Shown in pieces: positions 27,840 to 41,168 of a DNA stretch of 64,000 nucleotides. Both the position numbers and the translations under genes were made by a program. Source of the stretch: Aurelia coerulea (Eukaryota; Cnidaria; Scyphozoa; Semaeostomeae; Ulmaridae); the NCBI GenBank assembly GCA_039566865.1, contig CM076959.1:8663501-8727500 (forward strand). The letters are read 5' to 3'. Each line of letters starts with the position of its first letter. Positions within the stretch are counted from its first letter, which is position 1. The notes below the pieces were generated by a model. The model did no database searches. It was not told the DNA's origin and saw nothing but the letters and a program-made list of their open reading frames with translations.

Positions 27840-30800
27840 ACTCTTTGTAATAGAAATTGTAGCTAATAAAGTACGTTAATCGACACTTTTTGTGTTTTAA
27901 TTTTGTTTTCTTTGAGAAAAGAAACATTTAATTAATCGATGTCTGTTTATGCAGTAAAGCTAAAATTGGACTAAAGAAGAAGCTAATGTCTATAGTAATG
28001 TTTCCAAGAATGGTTGCTGCAGCACTAATATAGTGCTATTAAAGAAGTAACTTGCAGAACTAAAGTTTTAAAGAACGATGAGTGCAATACTCTTTATAAT
28101 ATAAATTGTAGCTACTAAAGTACGTTAATCCACACTTTTTGTGCTTTTATTTTGTTTTCTTTGAGAAAAGAAACATTTAATTAATCGATGTTTGTTTATG
28201 CAGTAAAGCCAAAATGAGACTAAAGAAAAAGCTAATATCTATTGAAATGTTTCCAAAAATGGTTGCTGCAGCACTAATAAAGTGCTTTAAAAGAAGAAAC
28301 TTGCAGGACTAAAGTTTTAAAGAACGATGAGTGCAATACTCCTTATAATATAAAATGTAGCTACTAAAGTACGTTAATCCACACTTTTTTTTTTAATTTT
28401 GTTTTTTTTGATAAAATAAACATTTAATTAATCGATGTAATAAAGCTAAAAAGGGACTAAAGAAAAATCTATTGTCTACAGTTATGTTTCCAAGAATGGT
28501 TGCTGCAGCGCCAAAATAGTGCAATAAAAGAAGAAACTGCCAGAACTAAACTTTTAAAGAATGATGAGTGCTATACATTTTATAATATAAAATGTAGCTA
28601 CTAAAGTACGTTAATCCACACTTTTTGTGTTTTAATTTTGTTTTCTTTTGGAAAAAAAACATTTAATTAATCGATGTTTGTCAATGCAGTAAAGCCAAAC
28701 TGAGACTAAAGAAAAAAGCTAATGTCTATAGTAATGTTTCAAAGAATGGTTGCTGCAACACTAATATAGTGCTTTAAAAAAGTAAATTACAGAACTAAAG
28801 TTTTAAAGAACAATGAGTGCAATCCTCTTTACAATACAAATTTTAGCTACTACAGTACGTTAATCCACACTTTTTGTGCTTTTATTTTGTTTTCTTTGAG
28901 AAAAGAAACATTTAATTAATCGATGTTTGTTTATGCGCTAAAGCCAAAATGAGACTAAAGAAAAAGCTAATATCTATTGAAATGTTTCCAAAAATGGTTG
29001 CTGCAGCACTAATAAAGTGCTTTAAAAGAAGAAACTTGCAGGACTAAAGTTTTAAAGAACGATGAGTGCAATACTCCTTATAATATAAAATGTAGCTACT
29101 AAAGTACGTTAATCCACACTTTTTGTGTTTTAATTTTGTTTTCTTTTGGAAAAAAACATTTAATTAATCGATGTTTGTTAATGCAGTAAAGCCAAACTGA
29201 GACTAAAGAAAAAAGCTAATGTCTATAGTAATGTTTCAAAGAATGGTTGCTGCAACACTAATATAGTGCTTTAAAAAAGTAAATTGCAGAACTAAAGTTT
29301 TAAAGAACAATGAGTGCAATCCTCTTTACAATACAAATTTTAGCTAATAAAGTACGTTAATCCACACTTTTTGTGCTTTTATTTTGTTTTCTTTGAGAAA
29401 AGAAACATTTAATTAATCGATGTCTGTTTATGCAGTAAAGCCAAAATGAGACTAAAGTAAAAGCCAAATGTCTATAGAAATGTTTTCAAAAATGGTTGCT
29501 GCAGCCATAATATAGTGCTTTAAAAGAAGTAACTGGCAGAACTTAAGTTTTAAAGAACGATGCGTGCAAAACTCTTTATAATAGAAATTGTAGCTACTAA
29601 AGTACGTTGAACGACACTTGTTGTGCTTTTATTTTGTTTCCTTTGAGAAAATAAACTTTTAATTAATCGATGCAGTAAAGCCCAAATAAGACTAAAGAAA
29701 AAGCTAATGTCTATAGTAACCTTTCAAAGAATGGTTGCTGCAGTACTAATATAAGAAGTAACTGGCAGGACTAAAGTTTTAAAGAGCGATGAGTGCAATA
29801 CTCTTTGTAATAGCAATTGTAGCTAATAAAGTACGTTAATCCACAGTATTTGTGTTTTAATTATGTTTTCTTTGAGAAAAGAAACATTTAATTAATCGAT
29901 GTTTGTTTATGCCTTAAAGCCAAACTGAGACTAAAGAAAAAAGCTAATGTCTATAGTAATGTTTCAAAGAATGGTTGCTGCAGCACTAATATATTGCCAT
30001 AAAAGAAGTAACTTGCAGAACTAAAGTTTTAAAGAACGATGAGTGCAATACTCTTTATAATACAAATTGTAGCTATGAAAGTACGTTAATTCACACATTT
30101 TGTGCTCTTATTTTGTTTTCTTTGAGAAAACAAACATTTAATTAATCGATGTTTGTTTATGCAGTAAAGCCAAAATGAGACTAAAGAAAAAAGCTAATGT
30201 CTATAGTAATGTTTCAAAGAATGGTTGCTGCAGCACTAATATAGTGCTATAAAAGAAGTAACTTGCAGAACTAAAGTTTTAAAGAACGATGGGTGCAATA
30301 CACTTTTTAATACCAATTTTAGCTACAAAAGTACGTTAATCCACACTTTTTGTGCTTTTATTTTGTTTTCTTTGAGAACATAAACTTTTAATTAATCGAT
30401 GCAGTAAAGCCAAAATGAGACTAAAGAAAAAGCTAATGTCTATAGTAACGTTTCAAAGAATGGTTGCTGCAGTACTAATATAGTGCTTTAAAAGAAGTAA
30501 CTCTCAGGACTAAAGTTTTAAAGAACGATGAGTGCAATACTCTTTGTAATAGAAATTGTAGCTAATAATGTACGTTAATCCACACTTTTTGTGTTTATAT
30601 TTTGTATTCTTTTGGAAAATAAACGTTTCATTAATCGATGTTTGTTGATGAACTAAATCTAAATTGAGACGAAAGAAAAAACTAATGTCTATAGTAATGT
30701 TTCAATGAATGGTTGCTGCACCACTAATATAGTGCTATAAAAGAAGTAACTTGCAGAACTCAATGTTTTAAAGAACGATGGGTGCAATACACTTTATAAT

Positions 30801-33800
30801 ACAAATTTTAGCTACTAAAGTACGTTAATCCACACTTTTTGTGCTTTTATTTTGTTTTCTTTGAGAAAATAAACATTTAATCAATCGATGATTGTTTATG
30901 CAGTAAAGACAAAATGAGCCTAAAGAAAAAGCTAATGTCTATAGTAATGTTTCCAAGAATGGTTGCTGCAGCACTAGTATAGTGCTTTAAAAGAAGTAAC
31001 TGTCAGGACTAAAGTTTTAAAGAACGATGAGCGCAATACTCTTTGTAATAGAAATTGTAGCTAATTATGTACGTTAATCCACACTTTTTGTGTTTATATT
31101 TTGTATTCTTTTGGAAAATAAACGTTTCATTAATCGATGTTTGTTGATGCACTAAATATAAATTGAGACGAAAGAGAAAACTAATGTATATAGTAATGTT
31201 TCAAAGAATGGTTGCTGCACCACTAATATAGTGCTATAAAAGAATTAACTTGCAGAACTCAATGTTTTAAAGGACGATTGGTGCAATACACTTTATAATA
31301 CAAATTTTAGCTACTCAAGTACGTTAATCCACACTTTTTGTGCTTTTATTTTGTTTTCTTTGAGAAAATAAACATTTAATTAATCGATATTTCTTTACTC
31401 AGTAAAGCTTAAATGAGACTAAAGAAAAATCCAAATGTCTATAGTAATGTTTGCAAAAATGGTTGCTGCAGAACTAATATAGTGCCATTAAAGAAAAAAC
31501 TTGCAGAACTAAAGTTTTAAAGAACGATGAGTGCAATACTCTTTGTAATAGAAATTGTAGCTAATAAAGTACGTTAATCGACACTTTTTGTGTTTTAATT
31601 TTGTTTTCTTTGAGAAAAGAAACATTTAATTAATCGATGTCTGTTTATGCAGTAAAGCTAAAATTGAGACTAAAGAAGAAGCTAATGTCTATAGTAATGT
31701 TTCCAAGAATGGTTGCTGCAGCACTAATATAGTGCTATTAAAGAAGTAACTTGCAGAACTAAAGTTTTAAAGAACGATGAGTGCAATACTCTTTATAATA
31801 TAAATTGTAGCTACTAAAGTACGTTAATCCACACTTTTTGTGCTTTTATTTTGTTTTCTTTGAGAAAAGAAACATTTAATTAATCGATGTTTGTTTATGC
31901 AGTAAAGCCAAAATGAGACTAAAGAAAAAGCTAATATCTATTGAAATGTTTCCAAAAATGGTTGCTGCAGCACTAATAAAGTGCTTTAAAAGAAGAAACT
32001 TGCAGGACTAAAGTTTTAAAGAACGATGAGTGCAATACTCCTTATAATATAAAATGTAGCTACTAAAGTACGTTAATCCACACTTTTTTTTTTAATTTTG
32101 TTTTTTTTGATAAAATAAACATTTAATTAATCGATGTAATAAAGCTAAAAAGGGACTAAAGAAAAATCTATTGTCTACAGTTATGTTTCCAAGAATGGTT
32201 GCTGCAGCGCCAAAATAGTGCAATAAAAGAAGAAACTGCCAGAACTAAACTTTTAAAGAATGATGAGTGCTATACATTTTATAATATAAAATGTAGCTAC
32301 TAAAGTACGTTAATCCACACTTTTTGTGTTTTAATTTTGTTTTCTTTTGGAAAAAAAACATTTAATTAATCGATGTTTGTCAATGCAGTAAAGCCAAACT
32401 GAGACTAAAGAAAAAAGCTAATGTCTATAGTAATGTTTCAAAGAATGGTTGCTGCAACACTAATATAGTGCTTTAAAAAAGTAAATTACAGAACTAAAGT
32501 TTTAAAGAACAATGAGTGCAATCCTCTTTACAATACAAATTTTAGCTACTACAGTACGTTAATCCACACTTTTTGTGCTTTTATTTTGTTTTCTTTGAGA
32601 AAAGAAACATTTAATTAATCGATGTTTGTTTATGCGCTAAAGCCAAAATGAGACTAAAGAAAAAGCTAATATCTATTGAAATGTTTCCAAAAATGGTTGC
32701 TGCAGCACTAATAAAGTGCTTTAAAAGAAGAAACTTGCAGGACTAAAGTTTTAAAGAACGATGAGTGCAATACTCCTTATAATATAAAATGTAGCTACTA
32801 AAGTACGTTAATCCACACTTTTTGTGTTTTAATTTTGTTTTCTTTTGGAAAAAAACATTTAATTAATCGATGTTTGTTAATGCAGTAAAGCCAAACTGAG
32901 ACTAAAGAAAAAAGCTAATGTCTATAGTAATGTTTCAAAGAATGGTTGCTGCAACACTAATATAGTGCTTTAAAAAAGTAAATTGCAGAACTAAAGTTTT
33001 AAAGAACAATGAGTGCAATCCTCTTTACAATACAAATTTTAGCTAATAAAGTACGTTAATCCACACTTTTTGTGCTTTTATTTTGTTTTCTTTGAGAAAA
33101 GAAACATTTAATTAATCGATGTCTGTTTATGCAGTAAAGCCAAAATGAGACTAAAGTAAAAGCCAAATGTCTATAGAAATGTTTTCAAAAATGGTTGCTG
33201 CAGCCATAATATAGTGCTTTAAAAGAAGTAACTGGCAGAACTTAAGTTTTAAAGAACGATGGGTGCAAAACTCTTTATAATAGAAATTGTAGCTACTAAA
33301 GTACGTTGAACGACACTTGTTGTGCTTTTATTTTGTTTCCTTTGAGAAAATAAACTTTTAATTAATCGATGCAGTAAAGCCCAAATAAGACTAAAGAAAA
33401 AGCTAATGTCTATAGTAACCTTTCAAAGAATGGTTGCTGCAGTACTAATATAAGAAGTAACTGGCAGGACTAAAGTTTTAAAGAGCGATGAGTGCAATAC
33501 TCTTTGTAATAGCAATTGTAGCTAATAAAGTACGTTAATCCACAGTATTTGTGTTTTAATTATGTTTTCTTTGAGAAAAGAAACATTTAATTAATCGATG
33601 TTTGTTTATGCCTTAAAGCCAAACTGAGACTAAAGAAAAAAGCTAATGTCTATAGTAATGTTTCAAAGAATGGTTGCTGCAGCACTAATATATTGCCATA
33701 AAAGAAGTAACTTGCAGAACTAAAGTTTTAAAGAACGATGAGTGCAATACTCTTTATAATACAAATTGTAGCTATGAAAGTACGTTAATTCACACATTTT

Positions 33801-36800
33801 GTGCTCTTATTTTGTTTTCTTTGAGAAAACAAACATTTAATTAATCGATGTTTGTTTATGCAGTAAAGCCAAAATGAGACTAAAGAAAAAAGCTAATGTC
33901 TATAGTAATGTTTCAAAGAATGGTTGCTGCAGCACTAATATAGTGCTATAAAAGAAGTAACTTGCAGAACTAAAGTTTTAAAGAACGATGGGTGCAATAC
34001 ACTTTTTAATACCAATTTTAGCTACAAAAGTACGTTAATCCACACTTTTTGTGCTTTTATTTTGTTTTCTTTGAGAACATAAACTTTTAATTAATCGATG
34101 CAGTAAAGCCAAAATGAGACTAAAGAAAAAGCTAATGTCTATAGTAACGTTTCAAAGAATGGTTGCTGCAGTACTAATATAGTGCTTTAAAAGAAGTAAC
34201 TCTCAGGACTAAAGTTTTAAAGAACGATGAGTGCAATACTCTTTGTAATAGAAATTGTAGCTAATAATGTACGTTAATCCACACTTTTTGTGTTTATATT
34301 TTGTATTCTTTTGGAAAATAAACGTTTCATTAATCGATGTTTGTTGATGAACTAAATCTAAATTGAGACGAAAGAAAAAACTAATGTCTATAGTAATGTT
34401 TCAATGAATGGTTGCTGCACCACTAATATAGTGCTATAAAAGAAGTAACTTGCAGAACTCAATGTTTTAAAGAACGATGGGTGCAATACACTTTATAATA
34501 CAAATTTTAGCTACTAAAGTACGTTAATCCACACTTTTTGTGCTTTTATTTTGTTTTCTTTGAGAAAATAAACATTTAATCAATCGATGATTGTTTATGC
34601 AGTAAAGACAAAATGAGCCTAAAGAAAAAGCTAATGTCTATAGTAATGTTTCCAAGAATGGTTGCTGCAGCACTAGTATAGTGCTTTAAAAGAAGTAACT
34701 GTCAGGACTAAAGTTTTAAAGAACGATGAGCGCAATACTCTTTGTAATAGAAATTGTAGCTAATTATGTACGTTAATCCACACTTTTTGTGTTTATATTT
34801 TGTATTCTTTTGGAAAATAAACGTTTCATTAATCGATGTTTGTTGATGCACTAAATATAAATTGAGACGAAAGAGAAAACTAATGTATATAGTAATGTTT
34901 CAAAGAATGGTTGCTGCACCACTAATATAGTGCTATAAAAGAATTAACTTGCAGAACTCAATGTTTTAAAGGACGATTGGTGCAATACACTTTATAATAC
35001 AAATTTTAGCTACTCAAGTACGTTAATCCACACTTTTTGTGCTTTTATTTTGTTTTCTTTGAGAAAATAAACATTTAATTAATCGATATTTCTTTACTCA
35101 GTAAAGCTTAAATGAGACTAAAGAAAAATCCAAATGTCTATAGTAATGTTTCCAAAAATGGTTGCTGCAGAACTAATATAGTGCCATTAAAGAAAAAACT
35201 TGCAGAACTAAAGTTTTAAAGAACGATGAGTGCAATACTCTTTGTAATACAAATTGTAGCTAATAAAGTACGTTAATCGACACTTTTTGTGTTTTAATTT
35301 TGTTTTCTTTGAGAAAAGAAACATTTAATTAATCGATGTCTGTTTATGCAGTAAAGCTAAAATTGGACTAAAGAAGAAGCTAATGTCTATAGTAATGTTT
35401 CCAAGAATGGTTGCTGCAGCACTAATATAGTGCTATTAAAGAAGTAACTTGCAGAACTAAAGTCTTAAAGAACGATGAGTGCAATACTCTTTATAATATA
35501 AATTGTAGCTACTAAAGTACGTTAATCCACACTTTTTGTGCTTTTATTTTGTTTTCTTTGAGAAAAGAAACATTTAATTAATCGATGTTTGTTTATGCAG
35601 TAAAGCCAAAATGAGACTAAAGAAAAAGCTAATATCTATTGAAATGTTTCCAAAAATGGTTGCTGCAGCACTAATAAAGTGCTTTAAAAGAAGAAACTTG
35701 CAGGACTAAAGTTTTAAAGAACGATGAGTGCAATACTCCTTATAATATAAAATGTAGCTACTAAAGTACGTTAATCCACACTTTTTTTTTTAATTTTGTT
35801 TTTTTTGATAAAATAAACATTTAATTAATCGATGTAATAAAGCTGAAAAGGGACTAAAGAAAAATCTATTGTCTACAGTTATGTTTCCAAGAATGGTTGC
35901 TGCAGCGCCAAAATAGTGCAATAAAAGAAGAAACTGCCAGAACTAAACTTTTAAAGAATGATGAGTGCTATACATTTTATAATTTAAAATGTAGCTACTA
36001 AAGTACGTTAATCCACACTTTTTGTGTTTTAATTTTGTTTTCTTTTGGAAAAAAAACATTTAATTAATCGATGTTTGTTAATGCAGTAAAGCCAAACTGA
36101 GACTAAAGAAAAAAGCTAATGTCTATAGTAACCTTTCAAAGAATGGTTGCTGCAGTACTAATATAGTGCTTTAAAAAAGTAAATTACAGAACTAAAGTTT
36201 TAAAGAACAATGAGTGCAATCCTCTTTACAATACAAATTTTAGCTACTACAGTACGTTAATCCACACTTTTTGTGCTTTTATTTTGTTTTCTTTGAGAAA
36301 AGAAACATTTAATTAATCGATGTTTGTTTATGCGCTAAAGCCAAAATGAGACTAAAGAAAAAGCTAATATCTATTGAAATGTTTCCAAAAATGGTTGCTG
36401 CAGCACTAATAAAGTGCTTTAAAAGAAGAAACTTGCAGGACTAAAGTTTTAAAGAACGATGAGTGCAATACTCCTTATAATATAAAATGTAGCTACTAAA
36501 GTACGTTAATCCACACTTTTTGTGTTTTAATTTTGTTTTCTTTTGGAAAAAAACATTTAATTAATCGATGTTTGTTAATGCAGTAAAGCCAAACTGAGAC
36601 TAAAGAAAAAAGCTAATGTCTATAGTAATGTTTCAAAGAATGGTTGCTGCAACACTAATATAGTGCTTTAAAAAAGTAAATTGCAGAACTAAAGTTTTAA
36701 AGAACAATGAGTGCAATCCTCTTTACAATACAAATTTTAGCTAATAAAGTACGTTAATCCACACTTTTTGTGCTTTTATTTTGTTTTCTTTGAGAAAAGA

Positions 36801-38267
36801 AACATTTAATTAATCGATGTCTGTTTATGCAGTAAAGCCAAAATGAGACTAAAGTAAAAGCCAAATGTCTATAGAAATGTTTTCAAAAATGGTTGCTGCA
36901 GCCATAATATAGTGCTTTAAAAGAAGTAACTGGCAGAACTTAAGTTTTAAAGAACGATGCGTGCAATACTCTTTATAATAGAAATTGTAGCTACTAAAGT
37001 ACGTTGAACGACACTTGTTGTGCTTTTATTTTGTTTCCTTTGAGAAAATAAACTTTTAATTAATCGATGCAGTAAAGCCCAAATAAGACTAAAGAAAAAG
37101 CTAATGTCTATAGTAACCTTTCAAAGAATGGTTGCTGCAGTACTAATATAAGAAGTAACTGGCAGGACTAAAGTTTTAAAGAGCGATGAGTGCAATACTC
37201 TTTGTAATAGCAATTGTAGCTAATAAAGTACGTTAATCCACAGTATTTGTGTTTTAATTATGTTTTCTTTGAGAAAAGAAACATTTAATTAATCGATGTT
37301 TGTTTATGCCTTAAAGCCAAACTGAGACTAAAGAAAAAAGCTAATGTCTATAGTAATGTTTCAAAGAATGGTTGCTGCAGCACTAATATATTGCCATAAA
37401 AGAAGTAACTTGCAGAACTAAAGTTTTAAAGAACGATGAGTGCAATACTCTTTATAATACAAATTGTAGCTATGAAAGTACGTTAATTCACACATTTTGT
37501 GCCCTTATTTTGTTTTCTTTGAGAAAACAAACATTTAATTAATCGATGTTTGTTTATGCAGTAAAGCCAAAATGAGACTAAAGAAAAAAGCTAATGTCTA
37601 TAGTAATGTTTCAAAGAATGGTTGCTGCAGCACTAATATAGTGCTATAAAAGAAGTAACTTGCAGAACTAAAGTTTTAAAGAACGATGGGTGCAATACAC
37701 TTTTTAATACCAATTTTAGCTACAAAAGTACGTTAATCCACACTTTTTGTGCTTTTATTTTGTTTTCTTTGAGAACATAAACTTTTAATTAATCGATGCA
37801 GTAAAGCCAAAATGAGACTAAAGAAAAAGCTAATGTCTATAGTAACGTTTCAAAGAATGGTTGCTGCAGTACTAATATAGTGCTTTAAAAGAAGTAACTG
37901 TCAGGACTAAAGTTTTAAAGAACGATGAGTGCAATACTCTTTGTAATAGAAATTGTAGCTAATAATGTACGTTAATCCACACTTTTTGTGTTTATATTTT
38001 GTATTCTTTTGGAAAATAAACGTTTCATTAATCGATGTTTGTTGATGAACTAAATCTAAATTGAGACGAAAGAAAAAACTAATGTCTATAGTAATGTTTC
38101 AATGAATGGTTGCTGCACCACTAATATAGTGCTATAAAAGAAGTAACTTGCAGAACTCAATGTTTTAAAGAACGATGGGTGCAATACACTTTATAATACA
38201 AATTTTAGCTACTAAAGTACGTTAATCCACACTTTTTGTGCTTTTATTTTGTTTTCTTTGAGAAAAT
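27840..38267. repeat. 3.7 kb HOR (about 15 monomers), three copies, the last cut by island 1
   Basis: The unusual poly-T variant acactttttttttttaatt lies at 28381, 32080 and 35778 (offsets 3699 and 3698). Copies run about 27840-31538, 31539-35237 and 35238-38267. Upstream, 27170-27600 matches 31110-31540. However, the monomer at about 27600-27840 has no counterpart there, so one junction lost or gained a monomer. Each copy holds a monomer lacking the gtgctttaaa half of the central dyad (29751, about 33450, about 37148). The third copy stops exactly at island 1. Confidence 0.88.
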
Positions 38268-38271
38268 CGAG

Positions 38272-38289
38272 CAGTTACGTCAGTAACTG
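38272..38289. repeat. Hairpin-forming dyad at the left end of island 1
   Basis: A perfect 7-bp stem (CAGTTAC/GTAACTG) surrounds a 4-nt loop, 5 bp from the satellite junction. If the element were Helitron-like on the minus strand, this would sit where a 3'-terminal hairpin is expected, but the terminal CTRR is then missing. Confidence 0.6.
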
Positions 38290-38680
38290 TGGTTAACGCA
38301 GCAGGCACAATGTTCTGTCAAAAGTCAATCATGCATTACTTCCTGACTCATCGTTCGTCGTGTGGTTGAGCTGGGTTCATATCCTAGCCAAAGAGCTCCT
38401 ACTAAAGACCATTTTCAAAGTCCAAGATAATATCTGAAGCTATAATTTGGTATCAGAATAATGGCTCAGGTAACGAGGCTCCATTTTGAAGATAATTTTA
38501 TCTCGTTGTGCATCCATGTTGGCATGAAATAGCATCGCAGTTTGTGTTCTTGGCACGCCCTCCGTGGCCTACGCCATTTGCGTCTCATATTCTATCAAGA
38601 ACATCGTGTGATCCATCATTTTTTCCTGATTCCATTCATTGCATTTTCATATCAACTCGTACTGCTTTTCAATTCCTGGA
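38290..38680. other. Non-coding start of island 1
   Basis: Between the left-end dyad and the first coding-like stretch I see no convincing gene. Two overlapping ATG-started frames exist (38508-38708 and 38542-38817) but their composition is not persuasive. A tRNA-like ggttcatatcctagcc at about 38372 lacks the spacing of a real tRNA or SINE promoter. Confidence 0.5.
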
Positions 38681-38788
38681 GATCGATGATGCCTGTAGTG
38701 GGCTATAACTCTGAAGCTGCAAAGAAATCTAGCTTAAACGTTATTCCCAACGGAGGTAAATTGAAAGAGGCGTTCCATTTGTTGTTGA

Positions 38789-39070
38789 CCACATGGTCCA
38801 AAATTTCAAGAAAATAAAACTGCTTCACAATTTAATGGCGATTCTCAGGATCAAACGTGGGACTTTCAAGTAGAAAAGGAAGAAGTAACACTACATGGAA
38901 GGCCATTGATACTCCCTTCTACAAACACACATGAATTGCTCTTCAATGTCTGCGTCACAAAAATCTTATTATCTGAGCTGAGTGGAAGTATACAAATACA
39001 AATGAAACCAGATGAAATCGACCCAGTCAATGCAGCTCCGCAGAGACGTAAAGCAGGGATACAGTCCTGA
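38789..39070 (+). pseudogene. Coding-like open frame of 93 codons, unrecognised
   Basis: An open frame with no early ATG runs from just after a stop at 38786 to a TGA at 39068-39070. Its translation has ordinary protein composition, for example TWDFQVEKEEVTLHGRP and later MKPDEIDPVNAAPQRRK. The overlapping frame just upstream (about 38756-38880) also reads plausibly (IERGVPFVVDHMVQNFKK) before a stop. This would fit one exon broken by a frameshift, or two overlapping exon fragments. A possible donor (GGAG|GTAAAT) lies near 38756. I do not recognise the family. The length exceeds what AT-rich random sequence usually gives but is not proof of coding. Confidence 0.3.
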
Positions 39071-39240
39071 GTAAATTAACTCTGTGCTTGGGCACTCTTC
39101 AGCATTGCTACTCTCAGCTATCACCATATTAACAATACTGTATGGCATTAAATGAATACAAGTGGCGACATATGGCCCCATAAGATGAAGAATTGGAAAT
39201 ATAAAGGTAATGCATTGAATGCAAAATAAAATAATAAAAT
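39071..39240. other. No gene seen
   Basis: AT-rich sequence ending in an A/T-rich run (aaaataaaataataaaataaa, about 39220). A 70-codon minus-strand frame (38969-39181) overlaps the plus-strand coding-like frame and looks like its antisense shadow. Confidence 0.4.
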
Positions 39241-40646
39241 AAAAGTTCTTGTCTTTTCACTTACTGCAGCCGGGCATCTGGAAGTTTGAATTTATAGCCA
39301 CAGGGCCCCTATTTCTTCTCTTTCAGCAGGTCGGTTGGTTTACAAATGGTAAAACTTTTTATCATGAGTAGTATTAATACGGGCATACCTGCATACATTT
39401 CACAAAGCCAAGATGAAGGATTCAGTGCTAATGCCCCGTTTAATTTGAAAAGTTTTATGATTGTGAAGTTAGGGTTTCTTGTAGTGCGCAATATGCTGAA
39501 TTTTCACCCTCCACCCCCCCCCTTCCAGCTATACTTATTACATTGTGTTTTCAATACAATTTAAAGCGTCTGGTTATGCTTCTTGTGATGAGTCATGTCC
39601 ACCCCTTATTGTCCTGCCAATTACTTACAGCTATGTATTGTTTAATTTACAATGGATAACAAAAGAAGTTAGACATGATGGCAAAGTCCCTTTATCTTTA
39701 TACTCTCTTCTCTAGATTTATGGCCATGTTATATTCATTCAGCCTTTATAGTTTTAGCAAAGCCTACATTTTATTGCTTTATTGTAATTTATTTGCCCTG
39801 TTTGTTTGTCATCAACGCAGCAACCATCCCTTTGTGGTTGATTAATATCATAGCATTTGCAAATGGAAGAACAACAGTCATACTGCAAATGACATGCAGT
39901 ATCCCAGGGATTTCAACTTTCTCGTGTTTTAGTTGTTACAGCGGAATATTCAAGAACTGACAGTTGGCTCACTGTACAATCTGTAAATCAAGTTCATCTC
40001 ATCAGCTGCACCAAACCCCAACGCAGAATGTGTCACAATTATGTGCAGTAGGAAACCATAAAATCTTCCTGCACTTTTGTAATGTGAAAGCAAACCCTTT
40101 CTATTTGTAGCCCCAACTTAGTCTGTCCAGTGTGTCACTTTCACAACCTCGAATCTGATTTGCTCTCAGAGACCCACAAGAAATATGTTATGTAAAACAG
40201 CAACAATTACCAGTTTTTTGACATCTTTGACATTTGACAATCCACCCCCGCCCCTTCACCTACCGCCACCCCTTCCTTGTTTTTTTTTTGCAGATACAGT
40301 CTACTTCCAACAATTATGCGTAGTCTCGGACAACACCAAAGATTGTATCACTTTACAAGGAAGGAGTTCTCTGTATTGATCTATCTATACGATTAATGTA
40401 CAATAACCAAATATATCATTATTACGCACAGGTTTCTTAATGGTTAGCTCTATAACCTTGATCCATGATGGATATATAGATGTTTAAGCCTGCACTAGAT
40501 GTAGGAATAGTATAGTGAAAGATTATATATTAAAAAACTACGAAGCTACAACAGTAGTACAAAGGGTGCTCCAATATACAGCAAGGTGTATCACACCCCA
40601 GCCCCTACTCAGCAATTCCCACCCAACTCTCTTTTGTTATCTGCAG

Positions 40647-40692
40647 GTTCACACAAAAGGAATTCATCGTGTACTTGTCAGTTGTGTGTCAG
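40647..40692 (+). other. Candidate 46-nt exon (acceptor and donor present)
   Basis: Preceded by ctcttttgttatctgcag and followed by gtacaaag, so both splice sites match consensus. One frame is open (VHTKGIHRVLVSCVSG). Function is unknown. Confidence 0.3.
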
Positions 40693-41168
40693 GTACAAAG
40701 AAGTATTAAAAATTCATGATGTGCAAGCCAAATATCCACCCCTCCACCCCTTCTCCCTTTGTTTCTTGCAGGGCAAGTAGGTTCACAACTTCAATGCTGG
40801 AAAGTTATTGGCTAATAACCCCAAGTCACCACCCCCTCCTCTTTGTGCTCCTTTGTGTGTTTGTTTATTTGCAGGTCCAACGGTCATCAGCTCTATACAA
40901 AGCCTTTCAGGCAACAATAAATATGGACTTAATTGCTGGAAATATTCACCACAAAATGTCACAGAACTACAACAGGATGAAATTGTTATCAAAAAGAAAG
41001 AGAAGCAAAATCAGCCTCGCACCTTCACACAGTCAAAGCTGATGAATATAAACACCCGTTTTGTCCCATTCTTCTCTAATTTCTTCTTTTTTGCAGCTCA
41101 TGTCCCTTGATTAAAACCAAAGTTATTCTTAGACCAGCATATGCTTGCCTTTCTTCTCCTTTCAACAG

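Larger units (their letters stand above)
1..38267. repeat. Satellite array, block 1 (about 155 monomers of about 249 bp)
   Basis: Head-to-tail monomers, all in one orientation; the landmark taatcgatg recurs at 231, 481, 730 and 979, giving 249-250 bp steps. Conserved parts of each monomer are ggttgctgcagcac, aaagttttaaagaacgatga and the cgttaatccacacttttt stretch. The segment after cgatg (gtttgtttatgcag, or only cag, or taataaag) is the most variable and gives length classes of about 249, 238 and 236 bp. Nearly every unit has a CTGCAG and most an ATCGAT, so PstI and ClaI should each produce a ladder. All frames are broken by stops within a few hundred bases. I see no gene in this block. Whether it is centromeric, pericentromeric or elsewhere cannot be told from sequence. 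Confidence 0.98.

Noticed and set aside
1..38267. CRISPR array, considered because of regular repetition
   Set aside because: The whole 249-bp unit is repeated with graded divergence, without short conserved repeats separated by unique spacers.
1..38267. CENP-B box in the satellite monomer
   Set aside because: I looked for the TTCG...CGGG core and did not find it in typical monomers; the conserved dyad is unrelated.
38363..38385. tRNA-like A-box and B-box matches (tggttgagctgg, ggttcatatcc)
   Set aside because: The two boxes overlap instead of lying 30 or more bases apart, and no cloverleaf can be formed; not a tRNA or SINE promoter.
40716..41110. Overlapping 108- and 100-codon plus-strand frames in island 1
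   Set aside because: Both read through polypyrimidine tracts and splice-like sites, so they are unlikely to be translated as single frames, although parts may be exons.
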